A stretch of DNA of 64,000 bases, taken from positions 6,518,501 through 6,582,500 of the forward strand of contig OZ005613.1 of NCBI GenBank assembly GCA_963930655.1, read 5' to 3'. The translations under genes and the position numbers were made by a program. The notes below the pieces were generated by a model. It was not told the origin of the DNA, did not search any database, and saw nothing but the letters and a program-made list of their open reading frames with translations. Source of the stretch: Myrica gale. Its lineage: Eukaryota; Streptophyta; Magnoliopsida; Fagales; Myricaceae. Positions within the stretch are counted from its first letter, which is position 1. Every line of letters begins with the position of its first letter. Positions 22,386-33,229 of this stretch are shown here, in pieces.

Positions 22386-22505
22386 ATCCTTTTTAAAGTC
22401 ATTTTGTAGGCCCATTAGTTGAAGTGATCTACTTGGCCATGAGCAGGCCCATTGCCAAGTACGTCACTTCAACTAATGGGCCTACAAAATGACTTTAAAA
22501 AGGAT
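22386..22505. repeat. Near-perfect 52-bp inverted repeat with 16-nt loop
   Basis: 22386-22437 and the reverse complement of 22454-22505 match at 50 of 52 positions. The arm begins ATCCTTTTTAAAGTCATTTT. The loop is CATGAGCAGGCCCATT. RNA from either strand would form a very stable hairpin. It lies about 100 bp from the end of the MCTP-like frame. Confidence 0.95.
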
Positions 22506-22611
22506 ATATTTCTTATTCGTACTTTCATAGCTAGCAGAAAGGGTTCTATGTGAATAGAAATTACGAGATTCGAAAAAAAAAAACGAAACACTTAAAAAAG
22601 GCAAAATTAAG

Positions 22612-23112
22612 CTACATTATTCGGTCAGTAAGAGAAGGAAGCCTCCTGAAGAAGTTCAAAGCTGGTGACGGCATCCGATCCAGGAAGATCGGGTGCCGGC
22701 AATAGTAGAACCCAAACGCCATCGCGACCATCTTAGACGACACCGTATACAGTATCATCGCCACCACCAAACACAACCCCACAAATATCCCAGTCGCATG
22801 TGGGTCCCTCCACGTCACCAATGCTTGCACTCGTTCGCCTTGTGTGGCAAAGTCCCCCAATGCCGTTTGCACACGTGCCCCAATCATACGTATGTTATCG
22901 TATCTCACTCGCACCACCTCATTTGGTCTATTACTTGGCATGCTATCAAACTCCTCATCCAGCTCATCACGATCAACAGTCTCGACCAGCGAGATCTTCG
23001 GGTCGGAATGAGGTAGGGGGTCTCGTGCCCAGAACCTGTAATTCCAGCCACCAATAGCGAACACATAGAATGCCAAAGAGGGGACAATTATGTCGGGAAA
23101 CCAAATGAGCAC
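22612..23112 (-). pseudogene. Isolated C-terminal region of an MCTP/FTIP protein (166-codon open frame)
   Basis: The frame opens at an in-frame ATG and reads PDIIVPSLAFYVFAIGGWNY, then ARDPLPHSDPKISLVETVDR, GARVQTALGDFATQGERVQA, LVTWRDPHATGIFVGLCLVV and FFRRLPSLTDRIM. This is the phosphoribosyltransferase C-terminal (PRT_C) domain with the last transmembrane segments of plant multiple-C2-domain and transmembrane-region proteins, which work at ER-plasma membrane contacts and plasmodesmata. Full proteins have three or four C2 domains and about 770-1000 residues; none of that precedes it. A little more homology (RLRFSYALLVVLIWF) extends upstream to about 23180. MCTP genes are often intronless, so this may be a 5'-truncated copy. 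The undamaged frame to the natural stop suggests recent origin or residual function. Confidence 0.75.
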
Positions 23113-23584
23113 AACGAGCAGTGCGTACGAGAATCGTAGCCGTTCCGATGTGCGGGCTAATCCTTCTCCCCCTTATTTTTTGGCCTTAAGTTATGGGCCC
23201 TGCAAGGAAAATTCTCTTCCATCACTAATAATAATAATAACAATAGTAAGGTTCTGTTTGGTAACAAAATTTTAGCCACATGAAATTTTATCATCATTAC
23301 AAAACACTCCTCACTTTTTCATCAATTTCCATACACTTTTTCACTTTTTTCACCAACTTTTTCACTCTCTATCTTCACTTTTTCATCAACCCCAATCCCT
23401 TAAATTTTAACAACCCTAAAATTTTATTTCTCAAACACAGCCTTACTACTAATAGTAAAAGAAGGGTAATTAAGGCATTACCAAATTTTGCAGTCATTAT
23501 AATTAGAGTACGTACAGAAAATGGTCTTTTTTTACTGGATTTTTTTTGTTTTTAAATATATTTTTCACCCCACGAATCATTACA

Positions 23585-23910
23585 TATTTTGTATTTTACA
23601 CCATAAATCATCAAGTTTGAGAAATTACACTCACAAACTACTTATTTCAAATACATTACCCTCTGTCTATTTTTTCCTTCAAATTGAACAAAAATTGAGT
23701 TTTTTGTTTATACAAAAGATCGATTATGCTTTTAGAAAAGTCAAATAACATGTTACATTGAAGGGTATAATCGTCATTGCATTTTAAAAAAAAAATCAAT
23801 TTTTGTCTAATTTGATAAAAAAAAAAAGATAGACAGAAAATGCAATGTATTAAGAATTAGTAATTTATGAGTGTAAAGTTATCCAATTGGAGATCATTAT
23901 TTGGCACATT
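23585..23910. mobile_element. Foldback MITE
   Basis: 23585-23720 and the reverse complement of about 23770-23910 align, sharing TACACTCA.AAA.TACT, AATACATT.C and CTGTCTAT words. There is a short centre and no coding capacity. Ends and target duplication were not resolved. Confidence 0.6.
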
Positions 23911-24462
23911 TAAAAGATTTCAAAGCTCCCTCAGCTATAGATGAACGGAGTCCTCCAACGTACAAGACCATATGAAGGGTACAACCAAGACCCTCACTGT
24001 CAGAAAATTTTGTTTGATACTGCTGTCAAACTAAATCCGTAAACGACAGGACGTGATCTAGAATATAGAACAGAAACATCCATGCACTAGAAGAAATTGC
24101 AAGTTTGTGTCAAACAAGCACCTATCTAAAACCTGCGACTGATCAGCAGACTATATGAGAAAGGAAAAGATGACCCTGATGTATTTAGGGCCTGCCCTGT
24201 GTAACTTTTGTCCATCATTAATGTACATGTAACATACATACTTACCCAACAAAAGAATGTAAAAGACATCTACGACAGAGAGAAGAAAATTGAGAACTAC
24301 TCTATAACTCAAGAGAGTTGGCTGTACAGACCAGCTATACAGTCAGATTTACAACAGACCAGACCGGTCCCCATAGCCCGGGGAGAAAAAGAAAAAGAAC
24401 AAAAACAAGGAGCAAAGAACAGCCTTGATTGCTACTTCCTTAAGCAATAAAACATGGCTACG

Positions 24463-27400
24463 TTAAGATGGGTTTTTGACAATCTTAACGCTGCTGTAAA
24501 AACGCTTAAGGTCTTTCATAGCCTTTTCCTCGATCTGAATCGAGCGAAGGGGCGATGGCAGATCAGCATCCGGTTTGAACCAGCGGTTCAATCCAGGGGA
24601 ATCTGATGGTGAGCCCTGACCTGTTGCAACTGAAAAACCAGTCATTCTTATATTTGGGCTATGGGATAGACTCTGCTGTTGCTTTCCCTGTTTCAGACAA
24701 ACAAAACAAAATCAAATTTTCCGTACGGAGAAATAACAACTAAGACATGAAATTCTGGGAGACTACATGGGCAGGCCCATACTCGACACCGGGCAAAGAG
24801 CATACAGAAAGGAATGTATTTGAAAGCATATCTAAGATGAAATGCAACTGGACCTATTAATTACCCAAAAAAAAGAAGAAGATGAAATGCAACAGAGACC
24901 TATTTATCAATCAAGTAGAGGTTACTCTTACCAGTTCTGACTTGATGGGAAATAGAAACAAGTGTGAGAGGGAGAGATTGTGGGCTCGGGTGGGAACAAG
25001 GGGGTTAGATTTACAAACCTCTTGCTGCTTCTGAATGGCCCTAAGAGAAGGCCGAGAATGGTGGGGAGGTGTCCCTGATGCAGCCCAAGGAGGTGTGCTT
25101 CTTTCTCCATCAGATGTCTGTGCAGTGCGACTGGAGACCACCATAGGAATTGGTTTGGAAGGCAAAAACGAGCTCAATAACATTTTCCCGTCACTTCTAC
25201 CATCAGACAGATCTTCCACCTGATCTTTGCTTCTATTTGGTTCGTTCACCTTGATTTTGCTCTGCTGATCCTGTATTTCCCGAAGAGAAGTGCTTCCCTT
25301 TGGAATCTTAGCCCCGCCCCATGCAGGACCCTCACTTTTCGGTGTTGGAGGAGGGGGAGCAACGTCTTTTGGGATGTCATCGAGAGCACCACTCAAGAAC
25401 ATAGATAGCCCTCCCTTCTTGCTTTTTTTCTTGAATGACATTGGAAATGAAGATTTATCTTTTGACAAGACTGACCTGTCGTGAAGAATAGAATAGGTGG
25501 ACTCTGCAGTAGCCTGGCCAGCCACTATTTCTTCGATCATGACATCCTCCTATCAATAGTTAAAATCTAACACTTAAAAAATGGCGATTAAATATATTGA
25601 AGTGGGTACAATCAAATAGGGACAATAATGCTCACGCTCCTAAGCTATTAATTACATATTATGCAATCGAATAGGAGCCATCAACCAGATGCTATGGTCA
25701 AGCAACCAAACAAACTTCAAGAGATACTTTTTTGTACAATTACAGAAACACCTCCTAAAATATACATTACGCGATTGCACATACATTCAAATTAATATTC
25801 ATTCAAGCAACCATGCCTACAGGAAGATTTGACTGGACCAGAAATTTGAATTTCTTTGATGCACTAATCAGAAATTATTGTCTACATAAGCAAACTAGGA
25901 TCGCCACACTCCACATACATGATATTAACATTCAGCTAACCCAAAAAAAGCTCGCAGAGACTCCTCGACAGAAATTTCTGTGTACCCCCATGTCAAACTA
26001 GTGCTAGCTCTTCATCAGCGAAAAACAAGGAGAATGTTGCATTTAATTAGCTATTAGAAACAGAAGGTTATGATGGTTACAAAGCTAACCTTGTTCTTGG
26101 AAACCTGACGAACTCCGACATCCAAGAAATCCTTTATAGCATTTGGAACAGCTTCATTCCCAGAATAACCAGATGCGGTCTCTGCTTGTGATACCCTGTG
26201 TGTACTCTTTCTCCTCTGTTTTCTCATCTCGGCCTTTTTGTTTCCTTTACCATCAGGTGAAACTGAAGATGATGCCTTTGCAGGTTCTGTAACCGGAACA
26301 CCAAGCTCAGCAAGAGAGCTCTCAAGAGCATACTTCGTTTGAAGCTTTGCAATTTGTTGGTCATCAAGATGATGCCCACTAGACTGCTTGGCTTCAAGCA
26401 TCTCAATCTGCTGCAACTTTTTCCTCAAAGCTCGAACTTGTTTACAAATGGCATCATTGGGATTATCTTTGGGTTGTAGAAACGAGTCTAATCTTTGGTC
26501 ATTCTTGCTTTCTAAATTGGTGTTCTTTGTGTGGTTATCACGAGTCCTCATAATCTCGTTCTCACTATCATCCTCTTCACTATTAATTATAGCGGGAAAA
26601 GTAGCTGTTGGAGTTGGAAGCCGACGGTAGCTCCACGGTTCAGACGATCTCAGGTCTAAAAATTTCTCTAGGTTAGCTAGAATATCTAGTGCCGCACTTG
26701 CAATAGCACTTGATGAGACCGTAAAAATGTAGTCAAGGTTGCGAATAGCAATCTCCTGCACACAAGCAGAGAGCCTGGATAAGTAACTAATAACCATTAA
26801 TCTCGAGAAAATAAGGTCTCCCAAATACAGTTGAAAGAAACAGTGTGCAAATCTTAGAACTGCAGCAAATGGCAATCTCTCTAATGTTCTGTAATGGTAA
26901 CACAGATCAAACACACAATGTGGTACTTCCAGTGCATCAAATTATCTTCGGAGTAAAAAGTATGGCAGGTGACACCCCAAAAACTACAATAAAATATAAA
27001 TCCAGCAGTCAGTCTGATTAGCAGTTTCCTAAGAACAGTTTACCAAGTTGCATCCTTAAGAGGCTATTTTCCAAATGCCTTTCCAAGAACTACGACCTAT
27101 AAATTGATTTTTAGGCCCTAGGTTGATGTGTTGTGTATCCAGGCAACATATTTGGTTTTTCTTTTCACCAATGAAATAAAATAAAATAACCCCAAATAAA
27201 GCAGGCCATTACCTCGCAGTGCTTCCTCAGATCATTGGCTCCAAGTGAATCTGCAATTTCCAGCAGTTGTATAGCATTCCGTGGCTCAACTAGACACTCT
27301 GCTGCCACTTTTTCACAAAGGCCTTTTAAGGTTGGAATGGGTTTTCGCTCAACTTCATCTTTTTCAACAACGGGCAACAAATTAGTGGTCTCAATATCAT

Positions 27401-30400
27401 CAAACATTAAATCATCCTCCAGCAACTCCGACTCATCCCTGATATTCAGCTTGAGCTTCTGAGGATTGTTAACCACGTTAGGAGGATAGACAGGATGATA
27501 CAGAGATCCAACAATCAATAGATGAGTTTCACCGACTGAAACTGAAGTAGCTTTCTTTACACCGTGTAACCGCGTAGCAATAGGTGGCTTATCTTTACCT
27601 TTCTTCCCGTCCCACATGTACACATCACCTGTCACTGTAACTGCAGCAGTCCAGTACTTTCCTGCAGAAATGCTGGCTATATCTCTTCCACACATTGAAT
27701 ATAGCTACACAGAATGGGGAAAAAAAACAGATATGAAAAGTAAATAACGAGTTCCACTCATAAATATAGGAAAAAGCCAACAGGGGCACTGAGCGAAATA
27801 AAACCTGCTGACATCTGAGATCAGGATCAGAGGAGACCCAATAAAATAGTGCACCATCATCCGTAAGAGCCATGCTATGTACCATCCCTGCAGCAACAGC
27901 AACCACATGAAGCCGTTCCATGCGATGAAACTTCAAAGTGGTGCTCGCACTTTTCTTTAAGTTTCTAGCAATGACTGCACGTTGAGGTGTAACAAGTCGA
28001 TGGCCCCAGGTGTACACCTACCATAGATATTAAATGCAGGATTCAGCCAAACTTAGAGCTGAATATCAGGAACCTATTTGCACGACAAAACCAAAATTAA
28101 CAATAGAAAAGCAACACAGGCTGAGTGCCAAAGAAAGGTTCATATTCAATCTAAAATAGTTGTAATAAGGCATCTCTTGAGTTGAGTTATGTTGTTCTGT
28201 TTTGTTTAGTGCTAACAACAATGTAAATCTGCTACAAGTTACCTCTCCATCAGCTCCTAAAACAATTGTGTGATATTTTGCGGCTGCAACCCCTTTGAAA
28301 ATCTTGCCTTTCAAGTACTCAACCACTCTTGGTGTGTAATTTGATGCAGAGTTAGACGTGCCATAACCAAGTTGACCCTCCCTATTGCAGCCCCATGTGA
28401 AAACCTCGCCAGTCTCAGAAACTACAGCTGTGTGCTTATTTGCTGCAGCTACAGCAACAATTTTTGACCTCAGAGAACTCACTCTGCGTGGTGTGGGTTG
28501 TGTATCCACAGAAGTGTAGCCAAGCTGACCCTCTGCACAGATTATATGAAGTAGTCAACACTTGAACCACAAATAATGGTGGAAATCAAATTAATTATCA
28601 GAAGAAACATCTTTCTCATTCTCTTGTATCATTATCATATTTTCACATATTGACAGTTCCATTAGCATTGGTAGGTAAGTCTCACTTTTTTTGGCCAGTT
28701 CTATATTGATATGTGCCCAACTTCTCTTTTCATTTACCTCTATTGGATCCCCAGGTGAAAACTTCCCCACCCTCTGTGGCAACAACAGTGTGATGTTTAG
28801 CTGCTGCAATTGCCCTCACCCGTCGAGACCCCAAACCAGAAGTCACTTGACGGGGTGTGATAACTGCAGCTTGACCGCTGCAAAGAATATAAGTATATCA
28901 TAATATGCAGCTGATTGATTACTCACAAGAACCAAAAGAGGTAAACGAAGACATTTGATCGGTGAAAACTTTCCAGTCTCACCCCTGAATATATAGGATT
29001 TCAACTTCTAGCTGATATAAAGGACTTAACCTCAGTTTAAACATTAGCTTTCATTGTCTTTGCACCTCAATGGTTTGTAACTGTAACTTGATGGCAAAAG
29101 TATGGAAGCACACAAAACCAATTCTATTTTGTTTTGCTATTTATACACGATCATGCGTATAATGCTGAAACCATTCAAGAACGAAATTATACCCCATTGT
29201 TTGAAGCATAGTACAAGAACCTATGCGGTAAACTATCCTATTGGGGGAAATTGTAAAGTATGTCAGTTTGAAATTATAATCAAAACTTAAAACTGTCTTC
29301 CACATGTATATTAGGTTTAGCAAGTTAATTAGTTATACCTGTGTATATCAAAATCAGGGTGCCCAAGGCGGCCCCCCCTTCCAAATCCCCAAGTATAGAC
29401 TTCTCCTCGAGCACTGACTGCTACACTGTGGAACTTTGCAGCAGAAACTAGCATCATATGAGAACCATGCAGTGCATCCACTTTGCAAGGTAATTTTTGT
29501 ACATGTTCGTTGCCAGTTCCAAGTTGATAGTTTGCACCACTTCCCCAACTATACACCTCTGTAGCAACTAAAGAAACAAATAACATCTCAAGTTATTTGC
29601 AACACAATTAAGTTCATTTCTACAATAACAACACCATCCACAGCGAAACGTGTTATTCTATAGTAGTAGATACCTGAACTATGTCCGTCACAAACTGCCT
29701 GCAACACAGGTCCAGATAGGAGATCGACAGGAATTCGACCTTTAGAATCCTCCAACGTAATAGAGGCACCAGATTGGAGAAGGATACCAGCCACAGCAAG
29801 ATGACCAAAATGTAGAGCCCTGTGAAGGCTACTCCATCCTGATTCTCCATCCTGAAATTAAGAACGTAAAGGTTCATAAAGAGGGATAACACTTGCTTCA
29901 AAATTGCTTAAAATGAAACTTTCTCGAGCAAGACTCAGCAGCTAAAATCTTAAAGGATACATGTAACGACCGAAGGAAAGCGCTAGTCACATCTGCGCTT
30001 TGATTTCAAAAAAGATTAGTCAATGTTTCTCTTGAAGCTTCTTAGAATCATTATAAGACTCAGTTGCACCTAGTAGGGTTCCTATGTAGGACTTGACACT
30101 TATAGAACTTGTCTCTCGTTCTTTCTCTTCTTCGACTCAATGTGGGGATTTAGGATATCACCATCTCTCACCCTCAAACCCTTGACGTCCTTGTCAACCC
30201 ACATTGGTGGTTACTAGAGTCGCTTTGATACTATTTGTAACGACTCAAGGAAAGCGATAGCCAAATCTGCGCTTTTACTTCAAAAGAATTAGTCAAGGTT
30301 GCTCTCAAAGCTTTTGGGAATCATTATGAAGCTCAATTCCACTTAGCAAAGTTCCAATGTGGAACTTGACAACCATATAAAACTTGTCTTTCATTCTTCT

Positions 30401-31205
30401 CTTCTCCCACTCAATGTGGGATTTGGAGTATCACAATACACAAATGCAAAAGTATATGAAACAACAATCTCGGCATATATACTTGCGGCAAATGATTACT
30501 TTCATGAGAAACCAATAAACATACAAATTGATTTCCTGTGTTGCTCCTAATTTTCCATTCGATCCCACAAACAAAATGTTCAATAGACTAACAAACATTG
30601 CAGATATTCTCGTCAAGCTACTCTATACGACTACCACCAAAGAAAACAATTAGTTATAAGCATGATTCCTACACAACATGAAGACAAACATGAATCAAAA
30701 CAAAATAATAAATAGATAATTTGCATATTGTTCCTGTGGAGATAGAATAGATAACCTAAATTGGAGATAAAAATTGACTCTTACAATCAGAACTAAGACA
30801 GATCAAGTCATCAGAAATATGTGCCGGCATCTCAAAACAAGATCATGTATATTCTAAAAGTAACAAGCTGACAGGCATCCATTTATAAGATAAAAATACT
30901 CAAAACCTTAAAAAGGCAAAGTAACACACCCTAGCATCGGGGTCTGCACCAGCCGCAAGAAGCCTCCTAACAATGGGGATGTGGTTTCTCCAAGTTGCAA
31001 TATGAAGAGGAGTTAGACCGTACACATTTCTTGAATTGATATTACCCCCATTCTTCTTAAGCATCGCCAAAGCCAGATCCACATTGGCCAATGAACCTTC
31101 TTTCACAACAAGGGATAGATCTTTCTGGGATCCACTCGACATAGATTTGCGACCATGAGTCTGCAAATTCTGCTTTTGTCCTTGAGGTGAGACTACCACC
31201 TCCAT
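24463..31205 (-). CDS. Ankyrin-repeat and RCC1-repeat protein, inhibitor of Bruton tyrosine kinase-like
   Basis: Ten coding exons were placed by GT-AG sites and frame: 31205-30930, 29851-29674, 29567-29339, 28877-28738, 28532-28243, 28017-27805, 27704-27213, 26755-26090, 25549-25019 and 24687-24463. They sum to 3240 nt, giving 1079 residues with every phase matching. Residues about 60-140 are ankyrin repeats (GLTPLHIATWRNHIPIVRRL, GWSSLHRALHFGHLAVAGIL). Residues about 150-445 are RCC1 repeats (EVYSWGSGANYQLG, EVYTWGFGRGGRLG, EVFTWGSNREGQLG, EVFTWGCNREGQLG). Around 565-630 is a BTB/BACK-like helical stretch. The C-terminal half has a basic coiled region (MRKQRRK) and low-complexity linkers. 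The architecture matches plant IBTK-like proteins. A role as substrate adaptor or scaffold is inferred from family only. The first intron holds a TRIM. Confidence 0.93.
29962..30435 (-). mobile_element. TRIM retroelement in an intron (fossil)
   Basis: Two LTRs of about 200 bp (29962-30164 and 30236-30435) begin TGTAACGAC; the right one ends TATCACA. The whole is flanked by a perfect 5-bp duplication ATACA (29957-29961, 30436-30440). The roughly 70-bp interior has, on the minus strand, a TGGTATCAGAGC-like primer site next to the LTR. It has no coding parts, as expected of a TRIM. Its structure looks whole; the LTRs have clearly diverged, so it is not very young. It sits between coding exons 1 and 2 of the ankyrin-RCC1 gene, in the same orientation. 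Confidence 0.88.
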
Positions 31206-32830
31206 AAATTAAATTCTCAGAGCTGAATGCGACAACTAAACAACAAAATCGCTGTCCGGTAAATGTTAAGAGCCAGATAAGGCGGCACTTCAAGCAAAGT
31301 CACGGTTTCTTCTCTCCAAGAAGTGGTTTCGTAAATCTGCTTTTGCCATATGGTTTCCGATGGCTAGAAAGAGACTTCCTAAGGCATTTGAGGCAAATGG
31401 GATGCCATATACGATCCTCCAACCAAATACCATGAAAGAATCAGAGAGATTTCCCCTTTCAAGGAAGAATTGCATTAACAAGCTTCTAACCCACCATCAT
31501 CATCACCATCCTTGTTGTAAACACAAACCAATTGCAACAGCCATTCACAAATCCCCATCACAGTTTAAGACTTGCAGAGGAATCTCCATGAAATAACAAA
31601 AGGCAGCAAACTGCATTTGGAATATCTCCATCAGAATACCTTTTAGAAACATACTTACATGACCACCAAATAACTCATAAACAATAAATAAGCATATGGT
31701 CCATAACAAGCAAGATATGCACATAAATGGCCAGTAAAAGATGTCTCAGTACTACACCTGAATTCAATTTCAGAAATCCTTGCACACAATTGGTCAAAAG
31801 GCTATTCACGGAAACACCATTAAAAGAAGCATGGACCATTATACTAATTACTAACATTACTCTATATAAAATACGACAAACATATCGAGACCAGAATCAT
31901 TTACTCTTAAGATCAGAAGGAAAGAGAAATGTAAAGAACATTTCGGTATCATATTCTCTTTTATGAAGTGAACCTATATAAAAACTACTGCTAATTATCC
32001 AAAACAAAACTTGGTCTTTGAAATAAACCTTAAGGCAAATATAACAACAACCGGTCAAGCTTTACAAAACTAAAACAGTGCAAAATGTCAAATGATTATG
32101 AAATCTAATCAGTGTGGGAGCAAACTTAAATACAAAAGTGTCTTATCTTTCTCGTTGTCAAACCTCACAGTACATTTCGAACACTAATAGTAGTTCCCAA
32201 GATAAATTCAAGATACCAACTTTAACACTCCTATAAAGAGCAAGCGTCCCCACTGCAGAAAATTTTCCATCCCCTACCGTTTACCACCTAGCCCACGGAC
32301 CAAGCAATAATTATCAAAATCAGATCCAAAACAGCATGAACTTTAATGATTACCCATCAACCCCTCAAAATGACAACTTGGGACTCGAAGAATTTCCAGA
32401 AGAATCACTCAGTCACCTAAAAATGGTAGCTTCGGAACACAGCAACAAATCTCAGAACCAAAACACATTGAAAGCATAGCCAGTGTTATTCACAAAATAT
32501 AATGACGATTAGCCAAGAAATGAAAGCATCAAATACAAAGAATTTGAATTTCCAACTGCATCAAAACTTTACAAATGACAAGAAGAAAGATCGCCCAATA
32601 TGAAAGAACAAGATATCGCAGATCACCTGAAATTTGTTTTGAGAGAGAAATTTGCAAATTGGAACCGGGAAGAATCTTGAAAAATATAGGCGCTGGTTTC
32701 TGTTACGGAGAGTATCGAATCGAAGAATATACCGTAAACAGAAAAGCATAAAACACACAAGAGAGAGAGAGAGAGAGAGAGAGTTTTTCAGAAACCGAGA
32801 GCTCTCTCATCTTCAAGGGCAATTTCGAAA
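31206..32830 (-). promoter_or_regulatory. 5' leader of the ankyrin-RCC1 gene: leader exon, intron and GA/CT tract
   Basis: Upstream of the ATG at 31205, a plausible acceptor at 31236-31237 and a TTTCAG/GTGATC donor at 32626 define a 1391-bp leader intron and a leader exon of about 200 bp (32627 to about 32830). The leader contains an 11-unit GA/CT run at 32762-32783, a pyrimidine tract on the transcribed strand as in many plant 5' leaders. The transcription start is not defined by sequence alone. Confidence 0.55.
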
Positions 32831-33229
32831 TATAAAGATTTTAGTTGGACAAAATTGCCCGAGTACGTTCTGAGGAGTCGGCGTGCGTGAGATTTGGGGG
32901 TCCGAACCTTGAGTTGTCCATCGGCCACGTAAACATAGCGTGTTCGGTGCTGACACGTGGTGAGGATATATGCGGACATTTTGCCGCGAACATCTACGAG
33001 AGCAAAAATTTGCTCAACCGTGGTATAAGGAAGGTTTATGGTTCCTGGCTGGCAGTTGCCGACCCTACACATACAACCTTCAAATTTTTGGTAGAGAAAT
33101 GCATCATTTCTTCTATTATTTTAATTTTGGTAGAGAAATGCATCATTTACACGTTGCTAAGTTATTTTACATGTTTTGGACTTTCTATTGCATATATATT
33201 TTTTATTTATATTTATATATAAATATGTA

